A stretch of 34,345 nucleotides of DNA from Candidatus Puniceispirillum sp. (GTDB lineage Bacteria > Pseudomonadota > Alphaproteobacteria > Puniceispirillales > Puniceispirillaceae). A program made the translations under genes and the position numbers. This document shows positions 9,314 through 18,144 of this stretch, piece by piece. Each line of letters begins with the position of its first letter. Position 1 is the first letter of the stretch. The notes below the pieces were generated by a model. That model worked only from the letters and a program-made list of their open reading frames with translations, had not been told where the DNA came from and ran no database searches. The DNA lies in NCBI GenBank assembly GCA_017859295.1, contig JAFMNI010000003.1, forward strand, positions 1 to 34,345. Reading direction: 5' to 3'.

Positions 9314-10309
9314 ATGAGCCGAGGTCAATACCCTTCCACAAGGATGCGGCGCAACCGGATGACGGCATTTTCGCGTCGCCTTGTTGCCGAAACCCGCCTT
9401 GATAGTGCCGATCTTATCTGGCCTCTTTTTGTGATTGAGGGACAGAACATAGCCGAGCCAATTGATGCCATGCCCGGTGTTTTCCGCTACTCGATTGATC
9501 AGCTTTTGCAACAGGCGGCCAAAGCGGTTGAATTAACAATTCCCGCAATTGCCATTTTCCCGTCAATCGACGCCGCATTAAAGGATGCGTCAGGCAGCCT
9601 TGCCCGCGATGGTGACAATCTTGTGTGCCGTGCGGTCAGCGCGGTCAAAGCCGCCTTTCCCGATCTTGGCATCATCTGTGACGTTGCGCTTGACCCCTTT
9701 ACCTCGCATGGCCATGACGGTTTGCTGGATGGGGACGAAATTTTAAATGACGAAACCATTGCGGCTTTGTGCGAACAGGCAGTGCATCAGTCCAATGCCG
9801 GATGCGATATCATCGCCCCGTCAGATATGATGGATGGCCGCGTTGGCGAAATTCGCGCCGCACTTGATGCTGCTGGGCATCACAATGTGCAAATCATGGC
9901 CTATGCGGCGAAATATGCATCTGGATTTTACGGGCCGTTCCGCGATGCGGTGCGGGCTGGTGCATCGCTTGGCAAGGCAGGCAAATCCACCTATCAAATG
10001 GATCCGGCCAATAGCGATGAAGCGATGCATGAAATCGCGCTTGACCTCGCCGAAGGTGCCGACATGGTCATTGTCAAACCGGGGATGCCCTATCTGGATA
10101 TTCTGGCACGCGCCAAGGCCGAATTTGGCGTGCCATGCATTGCCTATCAGGTATCGGGCGAATATTCGATGCTATGCGCGTCATTCGAAAAGGGCTGGCT
10201 TGATCGCGAACGCACCATTCTTGAAGCCATGACCTGTTTCAAACGCGCGGGTGCCGATGCTGTTTTGACCTATTTTGCGCCTGAAATTGCAATTATGATT
10301 CGGCGCTAG
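9314..10309 (+). CDS. hemB: Delta-aminolevulinic acid dehydratase (porphobilinogen synthase), Mg type
   Basis: Condenses two 5-aminolevulinate molecules to porphobilinogen, a shared precursor of haem, chlorophyll and corrinoids. Length is 331 aa. The Schiff-base lysines are visible in YAAKYASGFYGPFRD (K200) and MVIVKPGMPY (K255). At the position of the zinc-binding cysteines the protein has Ala125, Asp127 and Asp135 (DVALDPFTSHGHDG), the signature of Mg-dependent, zinc-independent enzymes known from Pseudomonas and rhizobia. No strong ribosome-binding site precedes the ATG; internal Met codons at residues 11 and 16 are possible starts. It is divergent from the hydrolase gene. Confidence 0.97.
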   Translation: MSRGQYPSTRMRRNRMTAFSRRLVAETRLDSADLIWPLFVIEGQNIAEPIDAMPGVFRYSIDQLLQQAAKAVELTIPAIAIFPSIDAALKDASGSLARDGDNLVCRAVSAVKAAFPDLGIICDVALDPFTSHGHDGLLDGDEILNDETIAALCEQAVHQSNAGCDIIAPSDMMDGRVGEIRAALDAAGHHNVQIMAYAAKYASGFYGPFRDAVRAGASLGKAGKSTYQMDPANSDEAMHEIALDLAEGADMVIVKPGMPYLDILARAKAEFGVPCIAYQVSGEYSMLCASFEKGWLDRERTILEAMTCFKRAGADAVLTYFAPEIAIMIRR

Positions 10310-10558
10310 TTGCGCGTGGTTTCCCCCATCAGACCGCAGTGCCGGAACAGACCATGGCAAAGCTTGTTTATAATCGGTCGTTGTCAGGCCATCGCCGCGT
10401 CATCTATGCAGATAGATAACGGCAATCATCCAGTTTTACTGGTATAAAGACGCAAATGAAGGTCATAATATTGGCAGCTTATAAAGGTGGCAGTGGCCAA
10501 TCGCACAATGCGTGAAAACGCATGACGCGAATAGGATTGCCATAAGGGGGATTACATT
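10310..10558 (+). promoter_or_regulatory. Intergenic region with three short perfect hairpins before the threonine dehydratase gene
   Basis: The 249-bp gap between hemB and the dehydratase has no coding signal. It carries ATCTAT/ATAGAT at 10402-10417 (4-base loop), CCAG/CTGG around 10430-10442, and ATGCGT/ACGCAT at 10508-10523 closed by a GAAA tetraloop. An AAGGGGG ribosome-binding site follows at about 10544-10550. None of the stems has a T-run, so a classical terminator is unlikely. A leader or operator role for the following operon is possible but unproven. Confidence 0.35.
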
Positions 10559-11776
10559 ATGGCGGTAACAGCCGATCAAATCAGAGACACAGCCGTCCGG
10601 CTGGACGGGCAAATCATCCGCACACCAATGCTTGAAGCGCCAATGTTATCGCGCAATTTGGGCTGCGAGCTGTTTTTGAAACTGGAATGTTTACAGCATA
10701 CATCATCATTCAAGGCGCGTGGTGCGCTGAATGCAATGCTTGGCTTGAACGATAAACAACGCCAGCTTGGCGTCATTGCCATGTCGGCAGGCAATCATGC
10801 CCAAGCGGTAGCCTATCACGCCGAACATATGGGCATTCCGGCAACCATTGTCATGCCAGCCCAAACTCCCTTTGCCAAAGTGGCGCGCACCCGCGCCTTT
10901 GGTGCCAAGGTTGTTCTTGAGGGGCGTAACCTTAATGAATGCGAAGGCACGGTAAATGCGCTTATTCAGGAACATGGCCTGACGCTGATCCATCCCTATG
11001 ACAATGAATTGGTGATGATGGGACAGGGCACGGCCGGTCTGGAAATGCTGATTGATCAGCCTGATCTTGATATTCTTGTTGTGCCAATTGGCGGTGGTGG
11101 CCTGATGGGCGGTATTGCCACAATCGCCCGCGATATGCGCCCTAATATCAAGATTTACGGTGTGCAGACCGAGCTATACCCAAGCATGAAACTGGCAGTC
11201 GAAGGCAAGGAGATCACCTGTGGTGGTGAAACCCTGGCTGAAGGCATTGCCGTAAAAAAACCAGGCGGTGTTACGCTTCCGGTGGTTGACGCATTGGTTG
11301 ACGAGATTTTACTGGTCGATGAACGCGACCTTGAATGGGCTGTTGGTGCCCTGATTGAACAGCAACGTGTCGTGTCTGAAGGTGCCGGTGCGGCGGGCAT
11401 TGCCGCCATTCATGCAAATCCGGCTCTATTTGCCGGTAAAAAGGTTGGCGTGGTGATTTGCGGCGGTAATATTGACCCGCGCCTGCTGGCGTCGATCTTG
11501 AATCGCAACATGGCCGTCGATGGCCGGATTGCGCGGTTGCGTATCGATATTTCCGATGAACCGGGGATGTTAGCGGCGATTTCAACAACGATTGGCAAAT
11601 GTGGTGGCAATATTGTCGAAATCTATCATCAGCGCCTTTTCTATGACGTACCGGCCAAGCTGGCCAAGATTGATGCGGTGATCGAAACGCGAGGGCCAGA
11701 TCATGTTGACGAAATTATCGCGGCGCTTCGGGCCGCGTATTTTCAGGTTCGCCAACTCGACGATAGCGCCAGTTAG
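10559..11776 (+). CDS. ilvA: Threonine ammonia-lyase with C-terminal ACT domain
   Basis: PLP fold-type II enzyme that deaminates threonine to 2-oxobutyrate, 405 aa. The PLP lysine is K52 in SSFKARGA, and the phosphate-binding glycine loop is GGGGLMGG near residue 180. A single ACT domain (about 325-400, RLRIDISDEPGMLAAI) suggests allosteric control by an amino acid. This short architecture differs from E. coli IlvA (514 aa, two ACT-like modules), so the role may be isoleucine synthesis or threonine catabolism. A strong AAGGGGG site precedes the ATG. It is followed by bpt after 67 bp and the DUF1445 gene, all codirectional. A second, ACT-less paralogue lies at 26.6 kb. Confidence 0.92.
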   Translation: MAVTADQIRDTAVRLDGQIIRTPMLEAPMLSRNLGCELFLKLECLQHTSSFKARGALNAMLGLNDKQRQLGVIAMSAGNHAQAVAYHAEHMGIPATIVMPAQTPFAKVARTRAFGAKVVLEGRNLNECEGTVNALIQEHGLTLIHPYDNELVMMGQGTAGLEMLIDQPDLDILVVPIGGGGLMGGIATIARDMRPNIKIYGVQTELYPSMKLAVEGKEITCGGETLAEGIAVKKPGGVTLPVVDALVDEILLVDERDLEWAVGALIEQQRVVSEGAGAAGIAAIHANPALFAGKKVGVVICGGNIDPRLLASILNRNMAVDGRIARLRIDISDEPGMLAAISTTIGKCGGNIVEIYHQRLFYDVPAKLAKIDAVIETRGPDHVDEIIAALRAAYFQVRQLDDSAS

Positions 11777-11843
11777 GAAAAATTACCTGATTTGCATATG
11801 ATTGACCTTGATTTGGGCTTTGCCTTTTGGGCAATCTATAAAG

Positions 11844-12584
11844 ATGGATCAGGACAAACGGCTTCATCGCAAAATTCCGCTGCCCATGCGCCTTAGCATG
11901 CGAAGTGACTGCCCCTATATTGCGGGGCAGACCGAACAGCGTATTGCTGTTGATATTTCCCTTGATCCACATTGCCATGATGGGCTTGCCCGCGCCGGGT
12001 TCCGCCGTGTTGAAAATTGGGTTTATCGACCGGCCTGCCCGAATTGCAATGCCTGTTTGCCGTGGCGCGTGAATGTTGCAGCCTTTAAAGCCAGCCGGAA
12101 CATGACGCGCATTCTCAAGAAAAACAGCGATCTGACCCGCAGCATCACAAGACCCGATCCAACCAACGCGCATTACCGGCTATTCAAGGCCTATGTCACC
12201 AGCCGGCATGATGATGGCCAGATGGCGCGTATGGATCATGATGATTTTACCAGCATGATAAATAACAGCCCGATCGAGACGGTTCTGGTAAGCCATTATG
12301 ATAAAAACGACCGCCTCGTCGGCAGCGTTCTGGCCGATTTCCAATCTGACGGGTTAAGTGCCGTTTACAGTTTTTTTGATACCGAACAGGCCGAACGTTC
12401 AATGGGAACCTATATGGTTCTTGATCTTTTCGCGATTGCCAAGGAATTATCTCTTGATTGGCTATATCTTGGCTATTTTGTGCAGGGAAGCCGCAAAATG
12501 GCCTATAAAGAACGTTTCAAGCCTGCTGAAATTTTTGATGCTGGCATCTGGAAACCTGCCGATGATGTTATTCGCCGCTCATGA
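11844..12584 (+). CDS. bpt: Aspartate/glutamate leucyltransferase (Bpt; ATE family)
   Basis: Transfers leucine from Leu-tRNA to N-terminal Asp or Glu, marking proteins for ClpS/ClpAP degradation in the bacterial N-end rule. The 246-aa protein shows the ATE N-terminal signature: CPYIAGQTEQR, then GFRRVENWVYRPACPNCNAC and LPWRVNV, with conserved cysteines. The C-terminal GNAT-like half includes YSFFDTEQAERSMGTYMV and YLGYFVQGSRKMAYKERFKP. The ATG at 11844 gives the usual start; a TTG 42 bases upstream in frame is less likely. Older annotations call this family arginyl-tRNA-protein transferase. Location near hemB and parC is common in alphaproteobacteria. Confidence 0.93.
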   Translation: MDQDKRLHRKIPLPMRLSMRSDCPYIAGQTEQRIAVDISLDPHCHDGLARAGFRRVENWVYRPACPNCNACLPWRVNVAAFKASRNMTRILKKNSDLTRSITRPDPTNAHYRLFKAYVTSRHDDGQMARMDHDDFTSMINNSPIETVLVSHYDKNDRLVGSVLADFQSDGLSAVYSFFDTEQAERSMGTYMVLDLFAIAKELSLDWLYLGYFVQGSRKMAYKERFKPAEIFDAGIWKPADDVIRRS

Positions 12585-12613
12585 ATAACAGCACCCACCC
12601 ATAGGAGAGCATT

Positions 12614-13432
12614 GTGGCGACATCTTTTGAACAATTGCGCCAAGACGACCAGCTTGCCGTTCGCTCCAAAATCCGGTCAGGTGCCTATTGCGATCATACA
12701 TCAGGGCTTGCCAATGGCTTTTTGCAGGCAAATCTTGTCATTCTTGAGCAGTCATATGCGCTTGATTTCATGCGGTTTTGCCAGCGCAATCCAAAACCCT
12801 GCCCGCTTGTTGGCGTTACCGATACCGGATCGCCCTTTATGCGAACATTAGGTGCCGATATTGATATCAGGTCAGATGTGCCGTCATATCATATTTATCG
12901 TCATGGCGTTCTGGATGGCACCGTCGGCGATATTACCGATTTGTGGAATGACCAGATGGTTGGTTTTGCGCTTGGATGCTCATTCACCTTTGAACATGCT
13001 TTAATCCGCGCCGGAATCCCAGTTTGGCATATTGATCATGACCAAACGGTGCCGATGTTCAAAACCAACATCAAAACCATTGAATCCGGTCCTTTTTCAG
13101 GGCCAATGGTGGTCAGCATGCGCGCCATCCCGATTGATAAGCTGGATATGGTTCGCGCCATTTCAGCCAATTTTCCAATGGCGCATGGCGCACCGGTTCA
13201 TTGGGGCGATCCTGCAGAAATTGGCATTGCCGATCTCAATGCGCCCGATTGGGGTGACGCATCGCCGGTTGATGATGGTGAAATTGCGGTTTTCTGGGCT
13301 TGTGGCGTGACACCGCAAGCGGCGATTCTTCATGCGAAGCCGCCAATTTCCATAACGCATAAGCCGGGTCAGATGCTGATCACCGATGTTGCTGAAGATG
13401 CCGAAATTCCGATTATAAATCCGGCAAATTAA
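12614..13432 (+). CDS. DUF1445 / D-glutamate cyclase-like putative hydro-lyase
   Basis: A 272-aa member of the DUF1445 (COG4336) family, named putative hydro-lyase in databases and related to the catalytic domain of mitochondrial D-glutamate cyclase. Family marks are the N-terminal RSGAYCDHTSGLANG, GCSFTFEHAL in the middle, and FWACGVTPQAA near the C-terminus. It starts with GTG at 12614, six bases after an AGGAG site, which decides the start. The gene follows bpt by 29 bp and probably belongs to the same transcript. Its true substrate here is unknown; 5-oxo-D-proline/D-glutamate interconversion is the best-supported activity for relatives. Confidence 0.85.
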   Translation: MATSFEQLRQDDQLAVRSKIRSGAYCDHTSGLANGFLQANLVILEQSYALDFMRFCQRNPKPCPLVGVTDTGSPFMRTLGADIDIRSDVPSYHIYRHGVLDGTVGDITDLWNDQMVGFALGCSFTFEHALIRAGIPVWHIDHDQTVPMFKTNIKTIESGPFSGPMVVSMRAIPIDKLDMVRAISANFPMAHGAPVHWGDPAEIGIADLNAPDWGDASPVDDGEIAVFWACGVTPQAAILHAKPPISITHKPGQMLITDVAEDAEIPIINPAN

Positions 13433-13507
13433 CCAGCAAAGACGTTGGCATGTCCTGTTTTTAGTTAATTTCTGGCGTTAATTTTCAGCTACTTAGATGA
13501 ATGTTAT

Positions 13508-13555
13508 CCTAGGTGAATTTAGCTTTAGGTGAATTTAGCTTTAAGTAAATTTAGC
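13508..13555 (-). repeat. Three 16-bp tandem repeats spanning the parC stop codon
   Basis: On the minus strand the units are GCTAAATTTACTTAAA (13555-13540), GCTAAATTCACCTAAA (13539-13524) and GCTAAATTCACCTAGG (13523-13508). The first encodes the last residues (AKFT) and stop of ParC; the next two are downstream of the stop. Each unit carries its own stop at the same offset. The array sits in the convergent gap between the DUF1445 gene and parC, where no conventional terminator is evident. Confidence 0.9.
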
Positions 13556-15763
13556 TGGGCGCGGAAAGCCATTTGGCGGCAATTTGCCCGAACCGCCACG
13601 CCGTGCCAGCCATGTCGACAAATCAGGTTCGGTGCGAACACGCCCGCCACCAGCCTGCCAGCTAAGACCTTTGGCTTTATCAAACACCATAACATCGGCA
13701 AGACCACCATCTTTGAACCGCTGCAGAATAACGCCTTTGCCGCGTCCCATTTCCGGCACTTCTTCAAGGTCGAAAACAATCAATTTTCTGTTTACACCAA
13801 CCGACGCCACCATATCACCAGCAACGATGGCACAAGCAACAGCCCGGGCTGATCCGCTAAGATTTAGCACCTGTTTGCCATTTCGCGTTTGAGCCAAAGC
13901 CCCTTGCATATCAACAACAAGACCATGGCCGGTGCTTGCCGCGACAAGCATTTTGCCATCACCAGCACGAACCAGCTTGACGATATCGCTATCTGCCGGA
14001 AGATCGACCATCAAACTGACCGGCTCGCCAAATCCGCGCCCCCGCGGTAATTTATCGCCTGACAGCGTGTAAAACCGGCCATTATCGGCAAAAAGCAGGA
14101 TTTTATCAGTCGTTTCAGCATGCAGAACATGGCCTGCTGAATCGCCTTCTTTATATTTGAAATCGCTATCGAGATCCTGATGGCCGCGCATGGCTCTAAT
14201 CCAGCCATTTGCCGAACAAATCACCGTAATTGCTTCACGCTCAACCAGAATTTCGGTTGGATCAAAATCAATCTTAGGTGCCTCGGCAAGAATGGTCTTG
14301 CGATGATCAGCCTTGATAAAGGTATCTTTCATATCTTTGATCTGGCTGGCGATGAATGACCATTGCCGTGCCTCATCACCAAGAAGCGCGTTCAAATCAT
14401 CCTGTTCAGCCGCCAGCTTGTCACGCTCGGTGCGGAGCGCCATTTCTTCAAGCCGCCGCAAAGAACGAAGCCGCATATCAAGAACGGCATTGGCCTGATT
14501 TTCATTCAAACCAAACCGGCGCATCAATTCATCCCTCGGATGATCGGCCTCACGAATAATCGCAATCACTTCGTCAATATTCAAAAAGACGATCAAATAG
14601 CCGTCAAGCACTTCAAGCCGGCTGGCGATCTTTCCAAGACGATGATGCGATCTGCGCTGCAAAACGACACGGCGATGCGCGAGCCATGCGTTCAGCGCCT
14701 CACGCAAATTCATCACCACCGGACGGCCATCTGCATCCAAAACATTGAGGTTCAGCGGAACCCGCACTTCAAAATCGGTAAGTTTGAATAGGCTTTCCAT
14801 CACCACTTCGGCTTCGAGCCGACGCGATTTTGGCTCAAGAACAATGCGGATATCTTCAGCCGACTCGTCACGAATATCGGCTAACACTGGCAGGCGTTTC
14901 GCCTGTAACATTTCGGCAAGACGTTCGATCAGGCGTGATTTTTGAACCTGATAGGGAATTTCGGTTACGACAATTTGCCATGCCCCGCCCTTTTCGGTTT
15001 CAACCTCCCATTTCGCCCGCACCCGAAAGCCGCCACGCCCCGTTGAATAGGCGTCTTTGATCGAATCCGCAGGTTCAATCAACAGGCCACCAGTCGGAAA
15101 ATCGGGGCCTTTGACATAATTCAGCAAGGTTTCAATTGATGCGTTGGGATGTTTGATAAGATGCAATGAAGCATCGGCAAGTTCGATAATATTATGCGGC
15201 GGAATTGATGTTGCCATGCCAACCGCAATCCCCTGCGCGCCATTGGCAAGAAGATTTGGAATGCCCGCAGGAAGCAAGGTTGGTTCTTCGGACTCGCCAT
15301 CATAAGTTGGCCGGAAATCAACCGCATCTTCGTCAATACCATCCAGCAACAGACGCGCGACTTCGGTCATGCGTGCCTCGGTATAGCGCATCGCCGCAGC
15401 GTTATCGCCATCAATATTACCGAAATTCCCCTGCCCTTCGACAAGGCAATAGCGCATGGCAAATTCCTGTGCCAACCGCACCATCGCATCATAAATAGCT
15501 GCATCGCCATGCGGATGGAATTTACCCATCACATCACCAACAACACGCGCTGATTTCTTAAAACCCTGACCCGGATCAAGCTTTAGCTGGCGCATCGCAA
15601 ATAACAGACGGCGGTGTACCGGCTTTAACCCGTCCCTGACATCGGGAAGCGACCGCGATGTGATGGTTGACAATGCATAGGCAAGATAGCGTTCCGATAA
15701 GGCGTCGGAAAACGCGGTCGGTTCAATACGCCCGCCGGCGGGAATTTCAACATCATCATGCAT
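13541..15763 (-). CDS. parC: DNA topoisomerase IV subunit A
   Basis: Type IIA topoisomerase subunit that decatenates daughter chromosomes with ParE. Length is 740 aa, typical for alphaproteobacteria. The N-terminal breakage-reunion domain shows LPDVRDGLKPVHRRLL, the GKFHPHGDAAIYDAMVRLAQ block and AAAMRYTEARM with the active-site Tyr. The C-terminal beta-pinwheel starts near residue 490. The GyrA box of gyrase is not evident, which supports ParC over GyrA. The residue equal to E. coli Ser80 is Ala and the one equal to Glu84 is Asp. It starts 20 bp after the recO stop, as the last gene of the long minus-strand run, and ends inside a tandem repeat. Confidence 0.96.
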   Translation of the reverse strand: MHDDVEIPAGGRIEPTAFSDALSERYLAYALSTITSRSLPDVRDGLKPVHRRLLFAMRQLKLDPGQGFKKSARVVGDVMGKFHPHGDAAIYDAMVRLAQEFAMRYCLVEGQGNFGNIDGDNAAAMRYTEARMTEVARLLLDGIDEDAVDFRPTYDGESEEPTLLPAGIPNLLANGAQGIAVGMATSIPPHNIIELADASLHLIKHPNASIETLLNYVKGPDFPTGGLLIEPADSIKDAYSTGRGGFRVRAKWEVETEKGGAWQIVVTEIPYQVQKSRLIERLAEMLQAKRLPVLADIRDESAEDIRIVLEPKSRRLEAEVVMESLFKLTDFEVRVPLNLNVLDADGRPVVMNLREALNAWLAHRRVVLQRRSHHRLGKIASRLEVLDGYLIVFLNIDEVIAIIREADHPRDELMRRFGLNENQANAVLDMRLRSLRRLEEMALRTERDKLAAEQDDLNALLGDEARQWSFIASQIKDMKDTFIKADHRKTILAEAPKIDFDPTEILVEREAITVICSANGWIRAMRGHQDLDSDFKYKEGDSAGHVLHAETTDKILLFADNGRFYTLSGDKLPRGRGFGEPVSLMVDLPADSDIVKLVRAGDGKMLVAASTGHGLVVDMQGALAQTRNGKQVLNLSGSARAVACAIVAGDMVASVGVNRKLIVFDLEEVPEMGRGKGVILQRFKDGGLADVMVFDKAKGLSWQAGGGRVRTEPDLSTWLARRGGSGKLPPNGFPRPAKFT

Positions 15764-15783
15764 AAAACAGCCTCATCACTTCA

Positions 15784-16524
15784 TCATTTGCCGTTATAGC
15801 GACTATCAACCATATCGGCTAGCCGTTTACGCTGGGCGGGCAGGTCTAAATTATGCGCGGCGAAAACACGCTTGGACAGAAAATGGCCAGTCAAATCCAA
15901 ACCGGCAATCCAATCATGTTTACCGCAGGAAACGCCGCCCAAAAACATCGGCAAAGCCAGCATCCGGCTGGCAAAGCTGCCAGCTTGATGACGCGCCACC
16001 GCACCGCCTGATTTCGGGCTGACAAACGCCAGATCACCGGTCTGACCGCTGGCAACACATCTGGCAAGATCAAGCCGGTACCCGACCGCCGCCAGCAGTC
16101 CTAATTCCCAACGAACATAACCTTCGACCCAGCCAACATTATCATCATCTAGGACAATCACATCCAAAAGTGCCGCACTGCCCTCAAAAAGCCCCGGTTG
16201 CGCCTCACGTTCGGGAAGCGCCCCATCAAGCAAGGCACACATTGACGCCACGCCAGATAACCGCAAAGGCGAATCCAGCAACAAAGCTGGCACGGATTGA
16301 ATCAATTCAATCCGCATTTGTCCCAATTGTTCGCTTAGCCGCGCCCGCCAGCTAACCCGAACCCGATTTCCCGGTTGCATAATGCCGCGCATCTTTGATG
16401 ACGCGCCGCCTCGCACCAATCCGGCATGCCGCCCATAATCGGCGGTTAGAACCGATATAACGGCACTGCCCTCGCCATGCGGGCGAACCGACAGAATGAT
16501 GGCTTCGGCTTGCCAATCAGGCAT
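15784..16524 (-). CDS. recO: DNA repair protein RecO
   Basis: RecO loads RecA on SSB-coated DNA in the RecFOR pathway. The 246-aa protein begins MPDWQAEAIILSVRPHGEGSAV, the RecO N-terminal OB-fold start; the helical domain follows, with AVARHQAGSFASRMLALPMFL near the C-terminus. The usual zinc cysteines are only partly seen. The start ATG overlaps the era stop by 8 bp, which supports it over the longer frame upstream. The era-recO order is standard. Confidence 0.93.
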   Translation of the reverse strand: MPDWQAEAIILSVRPHGEGSAVISVLTADYGRHAGLVRGGASSKMRGIMQPGNRVRVSWRARLSEQLGQMRIELIQSVPALLLDSPLRLSGVASMCALLDGALPEREAQPGLFEGSAALLDVIVLDDDNVGWVEGYVRWELGLLAAVGYRLDLARCVASGQTGDLAFVSPKSGGAVARHQAGSFASRMLALPMFLGGVSCGKHDWIAGLDLTGHFLSKRVFAAHNLDLPAQRKRLADMVDSRYNGK

Positions 16525-17467
16525 TATAATCCAGATCCCACAGATTATAGCGCGCCGAATCATCCATCCAGTCTTTGCGATATTTCACATGCGCGAACAG
16601 ATGCACGCGGCGGTCAAGCGCTTCTTCCAGCTCTTTACGCGCTGCGGTGCCGATGCGGCGCATGGTTTGCCCGCCCTTGCCAAGGATGATGCCGCGATGG
16701 CCTTCACGCGCAACATAGATGGACAAATGCACTTCAGCACTGCCATCGTCGCGATCTTGCCAATCTTCGGTTTCAACAGTCAGTTGATAGGGCAATTCCT
16801 GATGAAGATTCAAAAACAATTTTTCGCGCAAGGTTTCCGCCGCCAAAAGCCGTAGCGGCATATCCGACAAATCATCAGGATCAAACAGAAACGGGCTTTT
16901 GGGCATTTTGCCAGCAAGCCATGATTTCAGGTCAGCAACGCCATTACCGGTTTCGGCTGATACCATGAAGATACGTTCAAATTCATAGATTTTGGACATT
17001 TCATCGGCGCGTTCCAGCAACCGTTCCTGTGGTGCCAGATCAATTTTATTCAAAACCAGCGACGCCCGCCGTCCTGATGCGGCAAGCTTGGTGAGGATAT
17101 TGCTTGTATCCTCATCAATCAGCCGCCGCGCACAATCATGCAGCAGCAGCAATACATCACCATCTTCAGCGCCTTGCCAAGCGGCCTGCACCATTGCCCG
17201 ATCAAGCCGCCGTTTTGGTGTAAAAATGCCCGGCGTATCAACAAAAATCATCTGCACATTTTGATGCATGGCAATGCCCCGAATACGGCTTCGGGTGGTT
17301 TGCACCTTTGGTGTTACGATCGACACTTTATGGCCGACCATCGCATTCATTAACGTTGATTTTCCCGCGTTTGGCGCACCAATCAAAGCAACGAATCCGG
17401 CTTTAGTTTCGGTGGGCGTGAAATCGGTTGCCGGCGTGGTTTCGTTGGTCTCATTTTGATCGGTCAT
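16517..17467 (-). CDS. era: GTPase Era
   Basis: Ribosome-associated GTPase that binds the 3' end of 16S rRNA and assists 30S maturation. The 316-aa protein has G1 GAPNAGKST, G2 region QTTRSRIRG, G3 DTPG, G4 NKID and G5 VSAETG, followed by a KH domain with ILGKGGQTMRRIG. A roughly 20-residue Thr/Glu-rich extension precedes the G domain. Its ATG overlaps the rnc stop as ATGA, and its own end overlaps recO, so the three genes are likely translationally coupled. Confidence 0.97.
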   Translation of the reverse strand: MTDQNETNETTPATDFTPTETKAGFVALIGAPNAGKSTLMNAMVGHKVSIVTPKVQTTRSRIRGIAMHQNVQMIFVDTPGIFTPKRRLDRAMVQAAWQGAEDGDVLLLLHDCARRLIDEDTSNILTKLAASGRRASLVLNKIDLAPQERLLERADEMSKIYEFERIFMVSAETGNGVADLKSWLAGKMPKSPFLFDPDDLSDMPLRLLAAETLREKLFLNLHQELPYQLTVETEDWQDRDDGSAEVHLSIYVAREGHRGIILGKGGQTMRRIGTAARKELEEALDRRVHLFAHVKYRKDWMDDSARYNLWDLDYNA

Positions 17468-18144
17468 AAATCCGAAGTCCTTTCTTGCAGCAATTCCAGC
17501 AAGGATGCTGCTGCGGTTTGTTCGGCGATTTTACGGCTGCCAGCGGTGGCCACGACCGCGTCATAACCCTCTATTTTCACTTCATATGTCATTTGTGGTG
17601 CGTGATCAGGGCCAGATTTCGCCAATTGGCGATAGGCTGGCAATCCCAGACCATGCTGCAGGCTCCATTCCTGCAATTTCGATTTGGCATCTTTTTCATT
17701 TTGGGCATCGGCGCGGCTATTCAACGGCCAATGCCGGTTCAAAAACTTTCGCGCCGCCTCTAATCCCGCATCAAGATAGATTGCCGCCATCAGGCTTTCG
17801 ACAACATCGGCCATCACGCCATCATTGCCAGCAATATCCAGCCCACTTTGCGATTTTATATAATCGGCAAGCTGCAAATTCTTGGCAATCGCCGCCAAAG
17901 TCGACATCCGCGCCTCGCCGTGAAGCCGCAAGGATAACGCGCCTTCATCATCCTGCGGAAAAGCAGCATAGAAATGATCCGCCAGCAAAAGCCCTAGAAC
18001 GCGATCGCCCAGAAATTCGAGACGTTCATAACTATGCTCGGACTCAATGTGACTTGAGTGGCTTAATGCCTCATGCAGGATATTGCGGTCGGCAAATTGA
18101 TGACCTATCGATGTTTCAAGCATTGCAAGCGGGTCAATAGTCAT
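17464..18144 (-). CDS. rnc: Ribonuclease III
   Basis: Double-strand-specific endoribonuclease for rRNA precursor and mRNA processing, 226 aa. The signature YERLEFLGDRVLG carries catalytic E43 and D47, and MADVVESLMAAIYLDAG carries D113 and E116. The linker leads into a C-terminal dsRNA-binding domain (about 154-222, KSKLQEWSLQHG to AEQTAAASLLELL). The start MTIDPLAM is chosen because it overlaps the lepB stop as TAATG; the frame is open further upstream but inside lepB. Confidence 0.96.
   Translation of the reverse strand: MTIDPLAMLETSIGHQFADRNILHEALSHSSHIESEHSYERLEFLGDRVLGLLLADHFYAAFPQDDEGALSLRLHGEARMSTLAAIAKNLQLADYIKSQSGLDIAGNDGVMADVVESLMAAIYLDAGLEAARKFLNRHWPLNSRADAQNEKDAKSKLQEWSLQHGLGLPAYRQLAKSGPDHAPQMTYEVKIEGYDAVVATAGSRKIAEQTAAASLLELLQERTSDL

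Noticed and set aside
13460-13485. TTAA-TTAA motif as a CtrA binding site
   Set aside because: The spacer is 9 bp, not the 7 bp of the CtrA consensus, and the site lies in a convergent gap, not at a promoter.
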